A program made the position numbers and the translations under genes. A DNA stretch of 64,000 bases from Paracoccaceae bacterium (lineage in GTDB: Bacteria > Pseudomonadota > Alphaproteobacteria > Rhodobacterales > Rhodobacteraceae), in contig JAJEBQ010000042.1 in the NCBI GenBank assembly GCA_022822495.1, positions 1-64,000 of the forward strand, given 5' to 3'. Below, in pieces: positions 46,096 to 55,271 of the stretch. How positions within the stretch are numbered: position 1 is the stretch's first letter; each line of letters starts with the position of its first letter. The notes beneath the pieces are model-generated. The model was not told the origin of the DNA, did not search any database, and was given only the letters and a program-made list of their open reading frames with translations.

Positions 46096-48908
46096 TCCTT
46101 CCCATATCTGAGAGTTGAAGGCCTTGAGCTGGCATCTGGTGGATTTTCCTGAGGCCGAAACTCTGGGTAGATGCCTTCCTCGCCTGGATTTGCTCGATAT
46201 ATTTTTACCCTTAGATCATACCAGGCGGCCTGACCGGTAATTGGATCGGAATTAGCCCATCGGTACCCATCTGGTTGTTCTGGTAGCAACTCAGAAATCA
46301 AATGATTCAGTAAAAATCCCTTGGTTGTTTCAGGCGAGTTGGGTGATAGATTCCAGGCACCAGATCTTTTTCCAATGGCATTCCAAGTCCAGAGGGTCTT
46401 TGAATTGACCGCCTTCATGGGTTTAATCTGAACTCGAATTCTGTTGGTTGGTGACTCAACCCAAACCCAATCATTCTCCTGTAAATTTTCCTCCAAGCAT
46501 ATCGATTCAGGTACAAAGAGACGATTCTCTGAATGTATTTGACGAAGCCATGGATTTAATGACCCCCAGGAATGATACATGGCCATGGGCCTTTGCGTTA
46601 TGGCATGGTAGGGAAATTCATCTTCTGAAACCTTGCCAGGAGGATACCAATAGGGAAAGGGATCAAAAGAGTCAGCTATACGAGATTTTAATTCTTCTGG
46701 TGGAAGATGTTGGCCAACACCTTCTCCCGCCATTTGGAATTTACGCATGGTCTCAGAATAAATCTCCAGTTTAAATGGGCTTGGGGAATCATAAAACCCC
46801 ATGGCCACAGCCCAATCCTGATAATCCCGATTTATGTTTTTGAAATAATGACATCTCTTGGGAATCTCGGCAGACCAGAAACTTCCATTTTCGATATACT
46901 TCCTGATTTGATAAGGATTTGGCTCCCCTCTTCCGATATTTTCGCCATTAACACCACGCCATCCTGCCAACGGACCTATGCCTTTTTTTCTTTCGTGATT
47001 GGCAAGGTAATGAGCATAATTTTGCCATTTGGCATGATTGTGTTCATCAACAAAACCAGGTAAATTCAACCGGCTCCCCAGATCTATAAGTACATCCTGA
47101 AAGGGTCTTACATCCCTGGTTAATTCAACGACAGGATACCTGATTGCATCGGCGACCAAATCAGGTTCCCCAATAGGCCGGTCAAGCAATGAAATTCCAT
47201 CATGGCGTTCAAAATAGGTTGTATCCGGAAGAACCAGATCGGCAAAGGAAATCATTTCAGATGAAAACGCATCTGAAACAATAATCTTTGGAATCTTGTA
47301 AGTCCCATCTGTGTTTTTGGCTGTTAAATCATCCATGGTGGAGGGAGTATTCATGGATGAGTTCCAGGCCATGTTCGCCATGTACAAAAATAACACTTCT
47401 ATCGGATAGGGCTCCCCGGCAGCAGCATTGGATATGACGGAGTGCATCATACCATGGGCAGCCAGAGGGGCCTCCCAAGAATAAGCCTTGTCAATTCGCT
47501 GGGGTGTACCGTCAGATTCGACCAGAAGATCTTCAGGACCTTTGGGATACCCCAGAGGCGGTCCGGATAATGGCGTGTCAGGGCCCTCATATTTGGCCGG
47601 TGAAGGATGAATGCTGTATGGTTTCGGGTAGGGTGGTTTGTAGCGTGTCCCCCCAGGCGCATCAATGGTTCCAAGCAGCATTTGGAGCAAATGGAGCGCT
47701 CGGCAGGTTTGGAAACCATTGGAATGTGCCGAAATACCGCGCATGGCATGAAGTGCGACTGGCCGCTTTTTGATTGTCTTGTGTTCCCGGCCGTAAATAT
47801 CCTGCCAGGGATGATTGATTTCTTCTGCTTGCTCAATGGCAACTTCATACAGTTCTCTGGCCAATCCCTCTATGACTGAGGCTGGAACTCCGGTCTTGGC
47901 ACTTACCCTTGAAGGATGATATTCCGGCTGCAGGTATTTTTCTACCATCAAATTGAAAACGGTCGTTGCTTCGGAACCATAGGAGGTGGTTATCGTTTCT
48001 GATAACAAAGGTTGGGCATTTTGATCCAGATGTGAGGTGAGTTTATTGTCACGACTGTCGACTATCTGGGGATGACCCTGGTTATCCCTGACAAAAAGTC
48101 CCCTGTTAGATCCTTTGGAGATATTGACCAGCCAAGGCGCATTGGTATGATAACGCAAACTGTCAACATCAATACAGCCGGATCTGAGCAATTCACCTAC
48201 GATTGAAAGCACCAACAGCCCGTCTGTTCCGGGATTAATTCCAACCCAAGTATCAGCTATGGCCGAATATCCCGTTCTGACCGGATTGACTGCGATTATC
48301 TTGCCGCCATTCCTGCGGATAGCAGATAGTCCCATTTTTATTGGATTTGAATCATGATCTTCGGCCACACCAAAAAGCATTACCAATTTGCATGCACCCC
48401 AATCAGGTTGGCCAAATTCCCAGAAGGAACCACCAATAGAATAAATCCCTCCAGCGGCCATATTGACTGAACAGAAACCTCCATGAGCAGCATGGTTGGG
48501 GGTTCCAAACTGTTGAGCCCACCACCCGGTGAGCGATTGGCTTTGATCTCTGCCGGTAAAAAAGGCCAATTTTCTTGGATCTGTTGATCTCACTTCCCCC
48601 AACCATTCCGTTGCGAGGGTCATGGCCTCATCCCATGAAATTTTCTTGAACTTTCCTTCGCCTCTCTCGCCAATTCGCAATAGGGGAGCATTTAACCTTG
48701 CAGGGGATTCAAGATGAAGCATACCAGCTGAACCCTTGGCGCAAAGAACGCCCCTGTTAACTGGATGATCACGATTGCCCTGGATATATCTTACCCGGCC
48801 GTCTCTGAGATGAACATCTATACCGCATCTGCAAGCACACATGTAGCATGTGGTTTTCTTGATCTCGTCCGAAACGTGTGGTGAAGGATTGAGATAGACG
48901 TCATCCAT
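46083..48908 (-). CDS. soeA: Molybdopterin oxidoreductase, SoeA-like
   Basis: 941-residue catalytic subunit of the DMSO-reductase superfamily. The N-terminal Fe-S site is CYMCACRCGI at 21-30 with CAKG about 30 residues later; bis-MGD binding segments follow (TGRDQSQSLTGWW, GGFCSVNMAAGG, VNPVRTG). There is no twin-arginine signal, so the enzyme should face the cytoplasm, as in SoeABC, the membrane-bound cytoplasmic sulfite dehydrogenase. Thiosulfate and polysulfide reductases and DMSO reductase are normally exported with Tat signals. The sulfite-dehydrogenase reading is an inference from size, operon order and the missing signal; no sulfur-oxidation genes are nearby. Confidence 0.75.
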   Translation of the reverse strand: MDDVYLNPSPHVSDEIKKTTCYMCACRCGIDVHLRDGRVRYIQGNRDHPVNRGVLCAKGSAGMLHLESPARLNAPLLRIGERGEGKFKKISWDEAMTLATEWLGEVRSTDPRKLAFFTGRDQSQSLTGWWAQQFGTPNHAAHGGFCSVNMAAGGIYSIGGSFWEFGQPDWGACKLVMLFGVAEDHDSNPIKMGLSAIRRNGGKIIAVNPVRTGYSAIADTWVGINPGTDGLLVLSIVGELLRSGCIDVDSLRYHTNAPWLVNISKGSNRGLFVRDNQGHPQIVDSRDNKLTSHLDQNAQPLLSETITTSYGSEATTVFNLMVEKYLQPEYHPSRVSAKTGVPASVIEGLARELYEVAIEQAEEINHPWQDIYGREHKTIKKRPVALHAMRGISAHSNGFQTCRALHLLQMLLGTIDAPGGTRYKPPYPKPYSIHPSPAKYEGPDTPLSGPPLGYPKGPEDLLVESDGTPQRIDKAYSWEAPLAAHGMMHSVISNAAAGEPYPIEVLFLYMANMAWNSSMNTPSTMDDLTAKNTDGTYKIPKIIVSDAFSSEMISFADLVLPDTTYFERHDGISLLDRPIGEPDLVADAIRYPVVELTRDVRPFQDVLIDLGSRLNLPGFVDEHNHAKWQNYAHYLANHERKKGIGPLAGWRGVNGENIGRGEPNPYQIRKYIENGSFWSAEIPKRCHYFKNINRDYQDWAVAMGFYDSPSPFKLEIYSETMRKFQMAGEGVGQHLPPEELKSRIADSFDPFPYWYPPGKVSEDEFPYHAITQRPMAMYHSWGSLNPWLRQIHSENRLFVPESICLEENLQENDWVWVESPTNRIRVQIKPMKAVNSKTLWTWNAIGKRSGAWNLSPNSPETTKGFLLNHLISELLPEQPDGYRWANSDPITGQAAWYDLRVKIYRANPGEEGIYPEFRPQENPPDASSRPSTLRYGKEWTA

Positions 48909-49106
48909 GGATGATTTTTTCCAAAATTGTTGCCTTTCTTAAACAATGCATTTCATCGAAATTTTTAATTACCGAATTATCAGGTTCCAATACAAACAAG
49001 AAAAAATATATTTCCATCTTGATTTTCTGCAATGCAGCATTAATTGTCAATCACCATTGGAAATCAATTTATTTTTTCTTTTAAATCATATCATAAGGAC
49101 TTCAGA

Positions 49107-49523
49107 ATGACAGCGTACGATGCCCTCGCCCAAATTCCCAGCAATCTGGCTAAAACAGAAGATTTGAACCAAAACCTGCTTAATTTCTCTTTTTCCATCG
49201 CCGAGAATAATGCCGAGTATTCGAAAAAAATGCATCAGGAACTTGTTGATGGTTTGGGTCAAATTGTTGCCGAATTCAATAATCCCGAGCAATTGTCACA
49301 AGTAATGATCAAGATGGCGACAACAACCGGTGAAACCGCAACAAAATATCTGATGAATTACGCCGACTTGATTCAGCAGGCACAAAAAGAAACTCTTAAT
49401 ATTTATTTGCGACAAAATGAGGTTGAAGCGGCTCCAGAAGTAACAGAAGCAACACAACCCGAACTAAAGACACCGGTTTCGAAAGCCAAGAAATCTCAAA
49501 AGCAAGCCGCCCCTAGGGCATAA
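49107..49523 (+). CDS. Phasin family protein
   Basis: 138 residues, mostly amphipathic helix (NLLNFSFSIAENNAEYSKKMHQELVDG; GETATKYLMNYADLIQQAQKE), ending in an Ala/Lys/Pro-rich tail (PVSKAKKSQKQAAPRA). This fits phasins, which coat polyhydroxyalkanoate granules. The start is placed at ATG 49107, preceded by AAGGAC; an upstream ATG at 49044 would add an unlikely leader. No PHA synthase gene is in the window, so the granule role is inferred. Confidence 0.7.
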   Translation: MTAYDALAQIPSNLAKTEDLNQNLLNFSFSIAENNAEYSKKMHQELVDGLGQIVAEFNNPEQLSQVMIKMATTTGETATKYLMNYADLIQQAQKETLNIYLRQNEVEAAPEVTEATQPELKTPVSKAKKSQKQAAPRA

Positions 49524-49545
49524 ACAACAAAACGCATAAAATTTC

Positions 49546-49574
49546 ACCTTCCCCATGGTTTTTCTGGGGAAGGT
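49546..49574 (+). terminator. Phasin-gene terminator
   Basis: 10-base perfect stem ACCTTCCCCA / TGGGGAAGGT with a loop containing TTTTT; it lies 23 bases after the stop codon. The T tail is weak (TATCATTT). Confidence 0.65.
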
Positions 49575-49743
49575 TATCATTTAGACCCAATTTATTTTCC
49601 TCCAATCACACATTCCTGTAAAAACAGGTTGAATTTCCTCCTCTAATTTCAGTAAATTTTATTACTTCTTTCAAGTATTGGTCTGGTTAGAAATCAACCG
49701 AATGACTACTTGATGATGCACAGACTGAATTTAGATACTTCTC

Positions 49744-50436
49744 ATGATGGAAAATTCCTACATACTCTATCATTACCCCCTGTCACCATTTTGCCGGAAG
49801 GTTCGACTTGTCTTGGCAGAAAAGAAATTTGATTTCGTATTGCGGGAGGAACGGTATTGGGAAAGGCGAGTGGCATTTAAGAAACTTAACCCTGCCAGAA
49901 AGGTTCCGGCACTTCGCAATGGCGTAGATGTTTTTGCCGATAGTCAGGCGATTTGTGAATATCTTGAAGCCATTGCACCAGAAGATACCATACCATTGAT
50001 TCCAGATGATCCAAAAGAACAATGTGAGATGCGCCGCCTCATATTCTTCTTTGATGAGAAGTTTAACAGGGAGGTAACCTCTGTGCTGTTATTTGAAAGG
50101 ATGATGCGAAGAGTCCAACAAAGGGGGTCGCCGGACGAAAGACGCGTAAAATTCGGATTGGTCAACCTTAAGAACCATGCCAAATATCTGAAGTTCCTGG
50201 TTATGCATCGAAGATGGATTGCGGGCAACAAGCTTTCCTTGGCTGATTTTACAGTGGCAGCACATCTTTCCTGCCTGGATTATGTCGGAGATATTGACTG
50301 GAACCATAAGGATTTCGAAGAAATCAAGGGGTGGTATTCAAGGATCAAATCAAGACGGGCCTTCAAACCAATTCTGTCAGACCATGTACCAGGTTATTTT
50401 CCTCCCCTTCACTATGCGAATGTAGATTTTGATTGA
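49744..50436 (+). CDS. fzlA: FzlA-like glutathione S-transferase family protein
   Basis: 230 residues with a thioredoxin-like N-terminal domain (YHYPLSPFCRKVRLVLAEK) and an all-helical C-terminal domain. The C-terminal stretch (GNKLSLADFTVAAHLSCLDYVGDIDW ... ending YFPPLHYANVDF) matches FzlA, an FtsZ-binding protein of alphaproteobacteria that promotes cell constriction and need not bind glutathione. The downstream queG and epimerase genes form the order common near fzlA in this class. Confidence 0.85.
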   Translation: MMENSYILYHYPLSPFCRKVRLVLAEKKFDFVLREERYWERRVAFKKLNPARKVPALRNGVDVFADSQAICEYLEAIAPEDTIPLIPDDPKEQCEMRRLIFFFDEKFNREVTSVLLFERMMRRVQQRGSPDERRVKFGLVNLKNHAKYLKFLVMHRRWIAGNKLSLADFTVAAHLSCLDYVGDIDWNHKDFEEIKGWYSRIKSRRAFKPILSDHVPGYFPPLHYANVDFD

Positions 50437-51478
50437 CCTAAAGCAGGAATTGAAGCGACAGGCCTTTAAGGAAGGCTTTGATGATGTAGGTATATGTGTG
50501 CCAACTTCCATTCCGCTTGCCAGACCGAGGTTATACCAGTTTCTATCGTCAAATTACCATGGAACCATGGAATGGATGGAAAAGCGATCTGAATGGCGGA
50601 GTAATCCCTTTCGTTTATGGCCTGAGGCTCGCTCCATAATTATGCTTGCTGATTCCTACTCGCAACCTGCCAACTCAATTGCTAATCTCAAGAATGTGGA
50701 CAAGGGAACGATAGCCCTTTATGCCAGGAACAAAGACTATCACAATTTAATCAAGAAAAGACTGAAAAGAATTGGAAGGTGGCTTATTCAGCAAAAACCG
50801 CGAACTGAAATAAAAGTCTTCGTTGATACGGCCCCGGTGATGGAGAAGCCTTTGGGACAAGCTGCTGGAATTGGATGGCAAGGTAAACATACGAACCTTA
50901 TCAACCGTAAAATTGGCAACTGGTTTTTTTTGGGTGCCATATTTTCAACCCTGGAATTAACCCCGGATGAACCCGAGGGTGACCACTGTGGGAGTTGTCG
51001 CAGATGTCTGGATATTTGCCCAACCAATGCTTTCCCTAAACCCTACCAGTTGGATGCAACGAAATGTATTTCCTATCTCACCATTGAACATAAAGGCCCG
51101 GTACCAGAACATCTTCGAAAAAGTCTTGGGAACAGAATCTTTGGTTGTGATGATTGCCTTCAGATATGCCCCTGGAACAAATTTGCCAAACTCGGCAAAG
51201 AAACACGGTATCATGCCAGAGATGAATTGCAATCACCCTCCTTGAAAAAACTTGCCCGCTTGAATGATCAGGAATTTAGGGAATTGTTCCGTGGGGGACC
51301 GGTCAAACGTATTGGACGAAACAGATTTGTAAGAAATGTCCTCTATGCAATTGGAAATTCAAATCTCGGGGAATTATTACCAGAGGCTCTAAAACTCAAA
51401 ACTGATCCTGATCCGACTGTGGCTGATGCGGCCAGGTGGGCAGAAAAACAGTTGGTTATCTCACGTGATCAAATCTAA
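50429..51478 (+). CDS. queG: Epoxyqueuosine reductase
   Basis: 349-residue cobalamin- and iron-sulfur-dependent enzyme catalysing the final reduction of epoxyqueuosine to queuosine in tRNA. Two 4Fe-4S motifs are present: HCGSCRRCLDICPTNA and FGCDDCLQICPWN. The N-terminal half (AGIGWQGKHTNLINRKIGNWFFLG) is the family cobalamin-binding region. The start is TTG at 50429, overlapping the end of fzlA. A C-terminal HEAT-like extension (FVRNVLYAIGNS) is normal for the family. Confidence 0.94.
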   Translation: MIDLKQELKRQAFKEGFDDVGICVPTSIPLARPRLYQFLSSNYHGTMEWMEKRSEWRSNPFRLWPEARSIIMLADSYSQPANSIANLKNVDKGTIALYARNKDYHNLIKKRLKRIGRWLIQQKPRTEIKVFVDTAPVMEKPLGQAAGIGWQGKHTNLINRKIGNWFFLGAIFSTLELTPDEPEGDHCGSCRRCLDICPTNAFPKPYQLDATKCISYLTIEHKGPVPEHLRKSLGNRIFGCDDCLQICPWNKFAKLGKETRYHARDELQSPSLKKLARLNDQEFRELFRGGPVKRIGRNRFVRNVLYAIGNSNLGELLPEALKLKTDPDPTVADAARWAEKQLVISRDQI

Positions 51479-51511
51479 CAATAATACACTCTTTACAGTG
51501 GGAAATATATA

Positions 51512-52384
51512 ATGCGTCATTTGTTGTGTTTTGGTTGTGGGTATAGCTCAACCTATACAGCCCTTAACCTTTTAGGTTCTGGGAAATGGAAAGTAACGGG
51601 TACAACGAGAACATCTGCTTCCAGGGAAATTCTCGAAAAACATGGAATAAGCGGAGTTATTTGGCCCGGCACTCCACTTGATGAAGCCCTCAAAACTTCA
51701 ACCCATTGGCTCGTTTCCATCCCTCCCCGACAGAATGGTGAGATTGTACTGGATTATTTGGAACACACACAATGTGAACACTTTGCCAATCTGAAATGGA
51801 TAGGTTATTTTTCTACCACAGCCGTCTATGGGGACCATGGTGGTGGTTGGGTTGAAGAAAGTACACCGGTTAATCCAACCACGACCAGGGGGAAATTAAG
51901 GGTTCAAGCCGAAAATGCCTGGTATGAATTTGCCAATCGATTGAATATTCCGCTATTTACCTTCCGACTGGCTGGTATTTACGGACCTGATAGAGGCCCA
52001 ATGGAACAGCTAAGAAAAGGCAATAGGCGAAAAATAGTTAAACCGGACCATTGTTTTAACCGAATTCATGCTGAGGATATAGCCGGGGTTGTGTGCAAAG
52101 CAATTCTTAACCCTGATTCCCATGGAATTTTCAATCTTTGCGATGACCTGCCCGAGCGGGCCGATCGGGTTATTGACTTTGCTGCTGATTTAATGGGAAT
52201 ACCAAAACCTCGTGGGATCAGGTTTGAAGAAGCCGAGTTGAGTGAAATGGCAAGAAGCTTTTATTCGGAATCAAAAAAAGTCAGGAATCAAAAAATAAAG
52301 TCCGCCCTGAAATACGAACTCACATATCCCACTTTCAAAGAAGGATTAAGAATGCAACGCAACACCTTGAGCCAAGAGCCCTAG
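51512..52384 (+). CDS. YeeZ-like NAD(P)-dependent epimerase family protein
   Basis: 290-residue extended-SDR protein. The N-terminal Rossmann motif is atypical, CFGCGYSSTYTA (GxGxxS/G), as in YeeZ-type proteins; later segments GYFSTTAVYGDHGGGWVEE (active-site-like STxxVYG) and FRLAGIYGPDRGP are family hallmarks. The substrate is unknown. It follows queG by 33 bases, probably in one operon with fzlA. Confidence 0.85.
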   Translation: MRHLLCFGCGYSSTYTALNLLGSGKWKVTGTTRTSASREILEKHGISGVIWPGTPLDEALKTSTHWLVSIPPRQNGEIVLDYLEHTQCEHFANLKWIGYFSTTAVYGDHGGGWVEESTPVNPTTTRGKLRVQAENAWYEFANRLNIPLFTFRLAGIYGPDRGPMEQLRKGNRRKIVKPDHCFNRIHAEDIAGVVCKAILNPDSHGIFNLCDDLPERADRVIDFAADLMGIPKPRGIRFEEAELSEMARSFYSESKKVRNQKIKSALKYELTYPTFKEGLRMQRNTLSQEP

Positions 52385-52388
52385 GAAT

Positions 52389-52420
52389 CACTTGGACAAA
52401 ATTAATATTTTGCCCAAGTG
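52389..52420. terminator. Bidirectional hairpin terminator
   Basis: CACTTGG-A-CAAAAT / ATTTTG-C-CCAAGTG, a 14-position stem with one A-C mismatch and a TAAT loop. It lies exactly between the convergent epimerase gene and the small exported-protein gene. No long T run follows. Confidence 0.65.
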
Positions 52421-52440
52421 GGATCAACAGTATTCTTTAT

Positions 52441-52647
52441 TTAAAGTGCAACTGCTGCGAGCAGAGCTACCAAGAGGAGGGCTAGCATGTTAAAACCGCC
52501 ACCTCCTTCAGAGGGTTCATCTACCTCAGGTTCCATCATCTCAGGATCAGCAGCCATTTCATCTGAAGTGTCGGCATCATCCAAACCTCCAGCGCTGGCT
52601 CCAAAAGCCAATCCCGATAACGCTACTGCAAGAACCAGTTTTTTCAT
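52441..52647 (-). CDS. Small acidic exported protein
   Basis: 68 residues: a clear signal peptide (MKKLVLAVALSGLAFGASA), an acidic middle (DTSDEMAADPEMMEPEVDEPSE), a glycine patch, and a C-terminal hydrophobic segment (LALLLVALLAAVAL). A strong RBS (AGGAGG) precedes the ATG. Short proteins of this plan are common in alphaproteobacteria, without known function. It is monocistronic. Confidence 0.75.
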   Translation of the reverse strand: MKKLVLAVALSGLAFGASAGGLDDADTSDEMAADPEMMEPEVDEPSEGGGGFNMLALLLVALLAAVAL

Positions 52648-52957
52648 ACAAGCCTCCTAAACTTTATTTTAAACAACAAGCAAACAATAGTTATTTTTGT
52701 AATTGTTCGTCATAGATAGAGACAAGAATACAGATTTAAACCAAAAATTCAAACGACCTCCAATTTTTTTTGATAAATTAAAATTCAATCACCGGAATGT
52801 TACTTTTTGATTTAGCCAATCCTCTCCGACAGACTTCAATCTATCCAAAACAACGAATTTTCAATGCCTTTCAATCTTAAAAAATACCCCTTATTGGTCA
52901 GTCGCAATATGAAAACCGCTCCAAGTGAAGTAGATTTTTAGAAACTATAATCTGAGA
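52648..52957. other. Intergenic, upstream of the small exported protein
   Basis: About 310 AT-rich bases. It must hold the promoter for the minus-strand small-protein gene; nothing else was recognised. Confidence 0.4.
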
Positions 52958-53518
52958 TTATATAAGCAATACCTGGGTACCGATTTCGGACAAATCAAAG
53001 AGCGTTGCAATATCCTCATTATAAAGTCCTATACACCCCTGCGAGGCCCGGCGCCCAATTTTTCGGGTATCGTGGGTACCATGAATTCGGTAATATTGCC
53101 AAGAAAGATACAGAGCATGCGTTCCCATCGGATTATCTGGTCCGGGGGGCATATATGTAGGCCAATCTGGATTTCTTGCCAACATGTCCTGCGTGGGTGT
53201 CCAACTAGGATTTTCCTTCTTGTTGATAACTTCGGTATACCCTAACCGTGTTAGCTCAGGGGTTAGCGGCACACTGACAGGAAACAAATGATAAATCGTT
53301 TCATCCTCAGACCAATAATGCAATACCCTTTTTTGAGTATCGGCAAGTATGGCCCCATGTCTCAGGTTGGAAAAGTAATCTTCCCAAACCTCGTACCGGA
53401 AACCGGATATATTTCTAAGTCGTTTCTGGCCAACTACACTCTGACCACCAAGCAAGGCGACCCCAAGGCCTGCTCCCAAAGATTTGCCAAATTGTCTTCT
53501 ACTGATTGATCTGCTCAT
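52958..53518 (-). CDS. L,D-transpeptidase (YkuD family)
   Basis: 186 residues. The N-terminal SRRQFGKSLGAGLGVALLGG resembles a Tat signal. The YkuD active site is HGTHDTRKIGRRASQGCIGL, with His and the SxGC nucleophile, near residues 145-164. These enzymes form 3-3 peptidoglycan crosslinks or attach lipoproteins to the wall. GTHALYLSWQYYRIHGT is the usual preceding segment. A second, different L,D-transpeptidase is at 56876-57442. Confidence 0.9.
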   Translation of the reverse strand: MSRSISRRQFGKSLGAGLGVALLGGQSVVGQKRLRNISGFRYEVWEDYFSNLRHGAILADTQKRVLHYWSEDETIYHLFPVSVPLTPELTRLGYTEVINKKENPSWTPTQDMLARNPDWPTYMPPGPDNPMGTHALYLSWQYYRIHGTHDTRKIGRRASQGCIGLYNEDIATLFDLSEIGTQVLLI

Positions 53519-53683
53519 AACTCAATTTACCCTTAACCAAGAACCATGGCAACACCTCCCCCTCTTGGACCCAAACTAAATTCAGTTTGAGCCAAAAACA
53601 AGTAAATGTCTCGTAATTTTTTTATATGGTTCACAATATCACGATTTTTTACTATTTACAAGATTGTTAAAGCAAAAAAATAA

Positions 53684-54226
53684 GTGAACAATATCAGGGT
53701 TATTCCATTGGCAAAAATACTAACAAGGGTTGTATTATTACTTCTAACACTGGGTTTTCTATTTGCCTGTACGGATGTAAGTAATCTCCCTAGAGATGAC
53801 AGCAATGCCTATGCAAAAATCTATCGGATAGACAATAGGCAGGCAAGACTAATCCCGGGAAGAATGCTGGAGGCAATAAACAACATCAGGGTTACAACTG
53901 ATGTTCCACGTCTAAGATATTCATCAGAACTTAATGCCGCCGCGTTTACCCACGCAAGGGACATGAGTTTTCAAAACCGCCCCTGGCACTTTGGATCTGA
54001 TCGTTCTTCCCCCGTAACGAGGGTAAGCAGAGCTGGTTTCGAAGGCGACCTGGTTGGTGAAAATATTGCCGAGTCATTTGAGGTCCCACTGGACATATTA
54101 GGTGCTTGGTTAAATGAAGAAGAAGCTCGTCAGAACATCCTAGACCCCCAAGCGAAGAGAATGGGAGTTGGTTGGCACCAAGACAGTGATGGCAGGATTT
54201 GGTGGGTAATGCTGGTTGGGACCTAA
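53684..54226 (+). CDS. CAP-domain lipoprotein
   Basis: 180 residues starting at GTG (53684). A signal peptide with a lipobox (LGFLFAC) predicts lipidation and envelope anchoring. The rest is a CAP/SCP domain (MLEAINNIRVTTDVPRLRYSSELNAAAFTHARDM ... GENIAESF ... GWHQDSDGRIWWVMLVG), the YkwD-type fold. The CAP histidines are partly present (AFTHARDM, PWHFGSD). The biochemical role is unknown. Confidence 0.85.
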   Translation: MNNIRVIPLAKILTRVVLLLLTLGFLFACTDVSNLPRDDSNAYAKIYRIDNRQARLIPGRMLEAINNIRVTTDVPRLRYSSELNAAAFTHARDMSFQNRPWHFGSDRSSPVTRVSRAGFEGDLVGENIAESFEVPLDILGAWLNEEEARQNILDPQAKRMGVGWHQDSDGRIWWVMLVGT

Positions 54227-54640
54227 CGAAAAGGATTTTAGAAAATTACATCCAGAGTTGTTCTTTGGCCAAATTCACATTACACAATATGTCGTGCGTC
54301 AAAAGGGCATGAACTGTTTATCTGGATTGGGAAGGCTTAAATTTTCTTATACTTGTTGAATGTCCTGTGGTATATGATACATTTCAATCTCAAAGTTGAC
54401 GAACAAATACTTATGTATCACATTTAGGGGAAAGGAATTCCAAAAATTAATCAAGTAAGTTCTGTAAGAGCATATGATATTGCAAAGTATTCCCAAAAAT
54501 TGTCCGTAAACATAACTTTTCCTTTTAAAAAATTACATGAAAAATCAGCCCAAAAAAGCATAACTGGAAGAGGTGGTTCATACTGCATTTCAACAAGTTA
54601 TAGTTGTTGAGGATACAAAGTGTAAATTAAGGAATTTTTA
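54227..54640. other. Intergenic, no gene seen
   Basis: 414 AT-rich bases between the CAP-domain gene and the small gene at 54641. No RNA gene or repeat was recognised with confidence. Confidence 0.4.
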
Positions 54641-54919
54641 ATGTCGCAAAATATATTTGCTGTTGTATTGGCGGAAGGTCACGAAAAGGTGCATTCGTTG
54701 CTGCTTGAAACTTATCCAAATGCTTTCCAACTAATTAATGGTGTGATTTTGGTTGCTTGTAAGGAGCTTACTAGTTCGGTAGCTAGTGCAGCAGCACTAA
54801 CGAAAGAGAAAGAAGATCAAGGAGTAAGAGGAGCAGTATTCAAATTAAACGGTTCATATACTGGTTTTACCTGACAATCTTTGTGGGAATGGCTTGAAAA
54901 TGCTGAAAGTGATCAATGA
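54641..54919 (+). pseudogene. Small protein gene with an internal TGA
   Basis: The frame encodes 77 residues (MSQNIFAVVLAEGHEKVH ... NGSYTGFT) and then TGA at 54872-54874. The same frame continues with QSLWEWLENAESDQ and a second TGA at 54917-54919 that overlaps the ATG of the next gene (ATGA). The smooth continuation and ATGA coupling suggest the first TGA is a recent nonsense change, perhaps from TGG. No family is recognised. The shorter 77-residue protein may still be made. Confidence 0.6.
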
Positions 54920-55152
54920 ACCAATCAGATAAGGATACTCCAAGTCCTGATAAATACTATGAACGAGATGTAACTGATCTAAGGGTTGAAGTTGGGAAAT
55001 TTGATGAGAGAATTAGAAATATTAAAGACTCAATGGTAACGAAAGAACTTTTGGCCAAAAGCAGACTAGATACTGCTAAATGGATGTTACAACTATTTAT
55101 TCCGGTTTTTGCAGCTGCTCTGGGAGCGTTCATTATGACGCATTTTAATTAA
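54916..55152 (+). CDS. Small tail-anchored protein, 78 aa
   Basis: 78 residues: a hydrophilic, helical N-terminal part (RDVTDLRVEVGKFDERIRNIKDSM) and one C-terminal membrane helix (WMLQLFIPVFAAALGAFIM). Its ATG overlaps the extended stop of the preceding gene, so the two were co-translated. The plan is like that of the 112-residue protein at 26117. The function is unknown. Confidence 0.65.
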   Translation: MNQSDKDTPSPDKYYERDVTDLRVEVGKFDERIRNIKDSMVTKELLAKSRLDTAKWMLQLFIPVFAAALGAFIMTHFN

Positions 55153-55159
55153 ACCCTAA

Positions 55160-55173
55160 TGGCACTTTTGTAT
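55160..55173 (-). repeat. Solo end motif
   Basis: TGGCACTTTTGTAT, the reverse complement of ATACAAAAGTGCCA, identical to the inner part of the motif at 9854 and 15512. It lies just after the two small genes. Confidence 0.45.
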
Positions 55174-55271
55174 CCAAATCCTCAAACTCTAGACCAGCCC
55201 TTTATTTACCATATCTTCTCTTATTAGATATTAACCCGGTATTACACCCAGCTGACATATTAAGATTTTCA

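Noticed and set aside
54641-54919. UGA decoded as tryptophan in this genome
   Set aside because: Several well-defined genes here (for example kdsD and galU) end at TGA with the normal C-terminus, so the stop meaning is kept.
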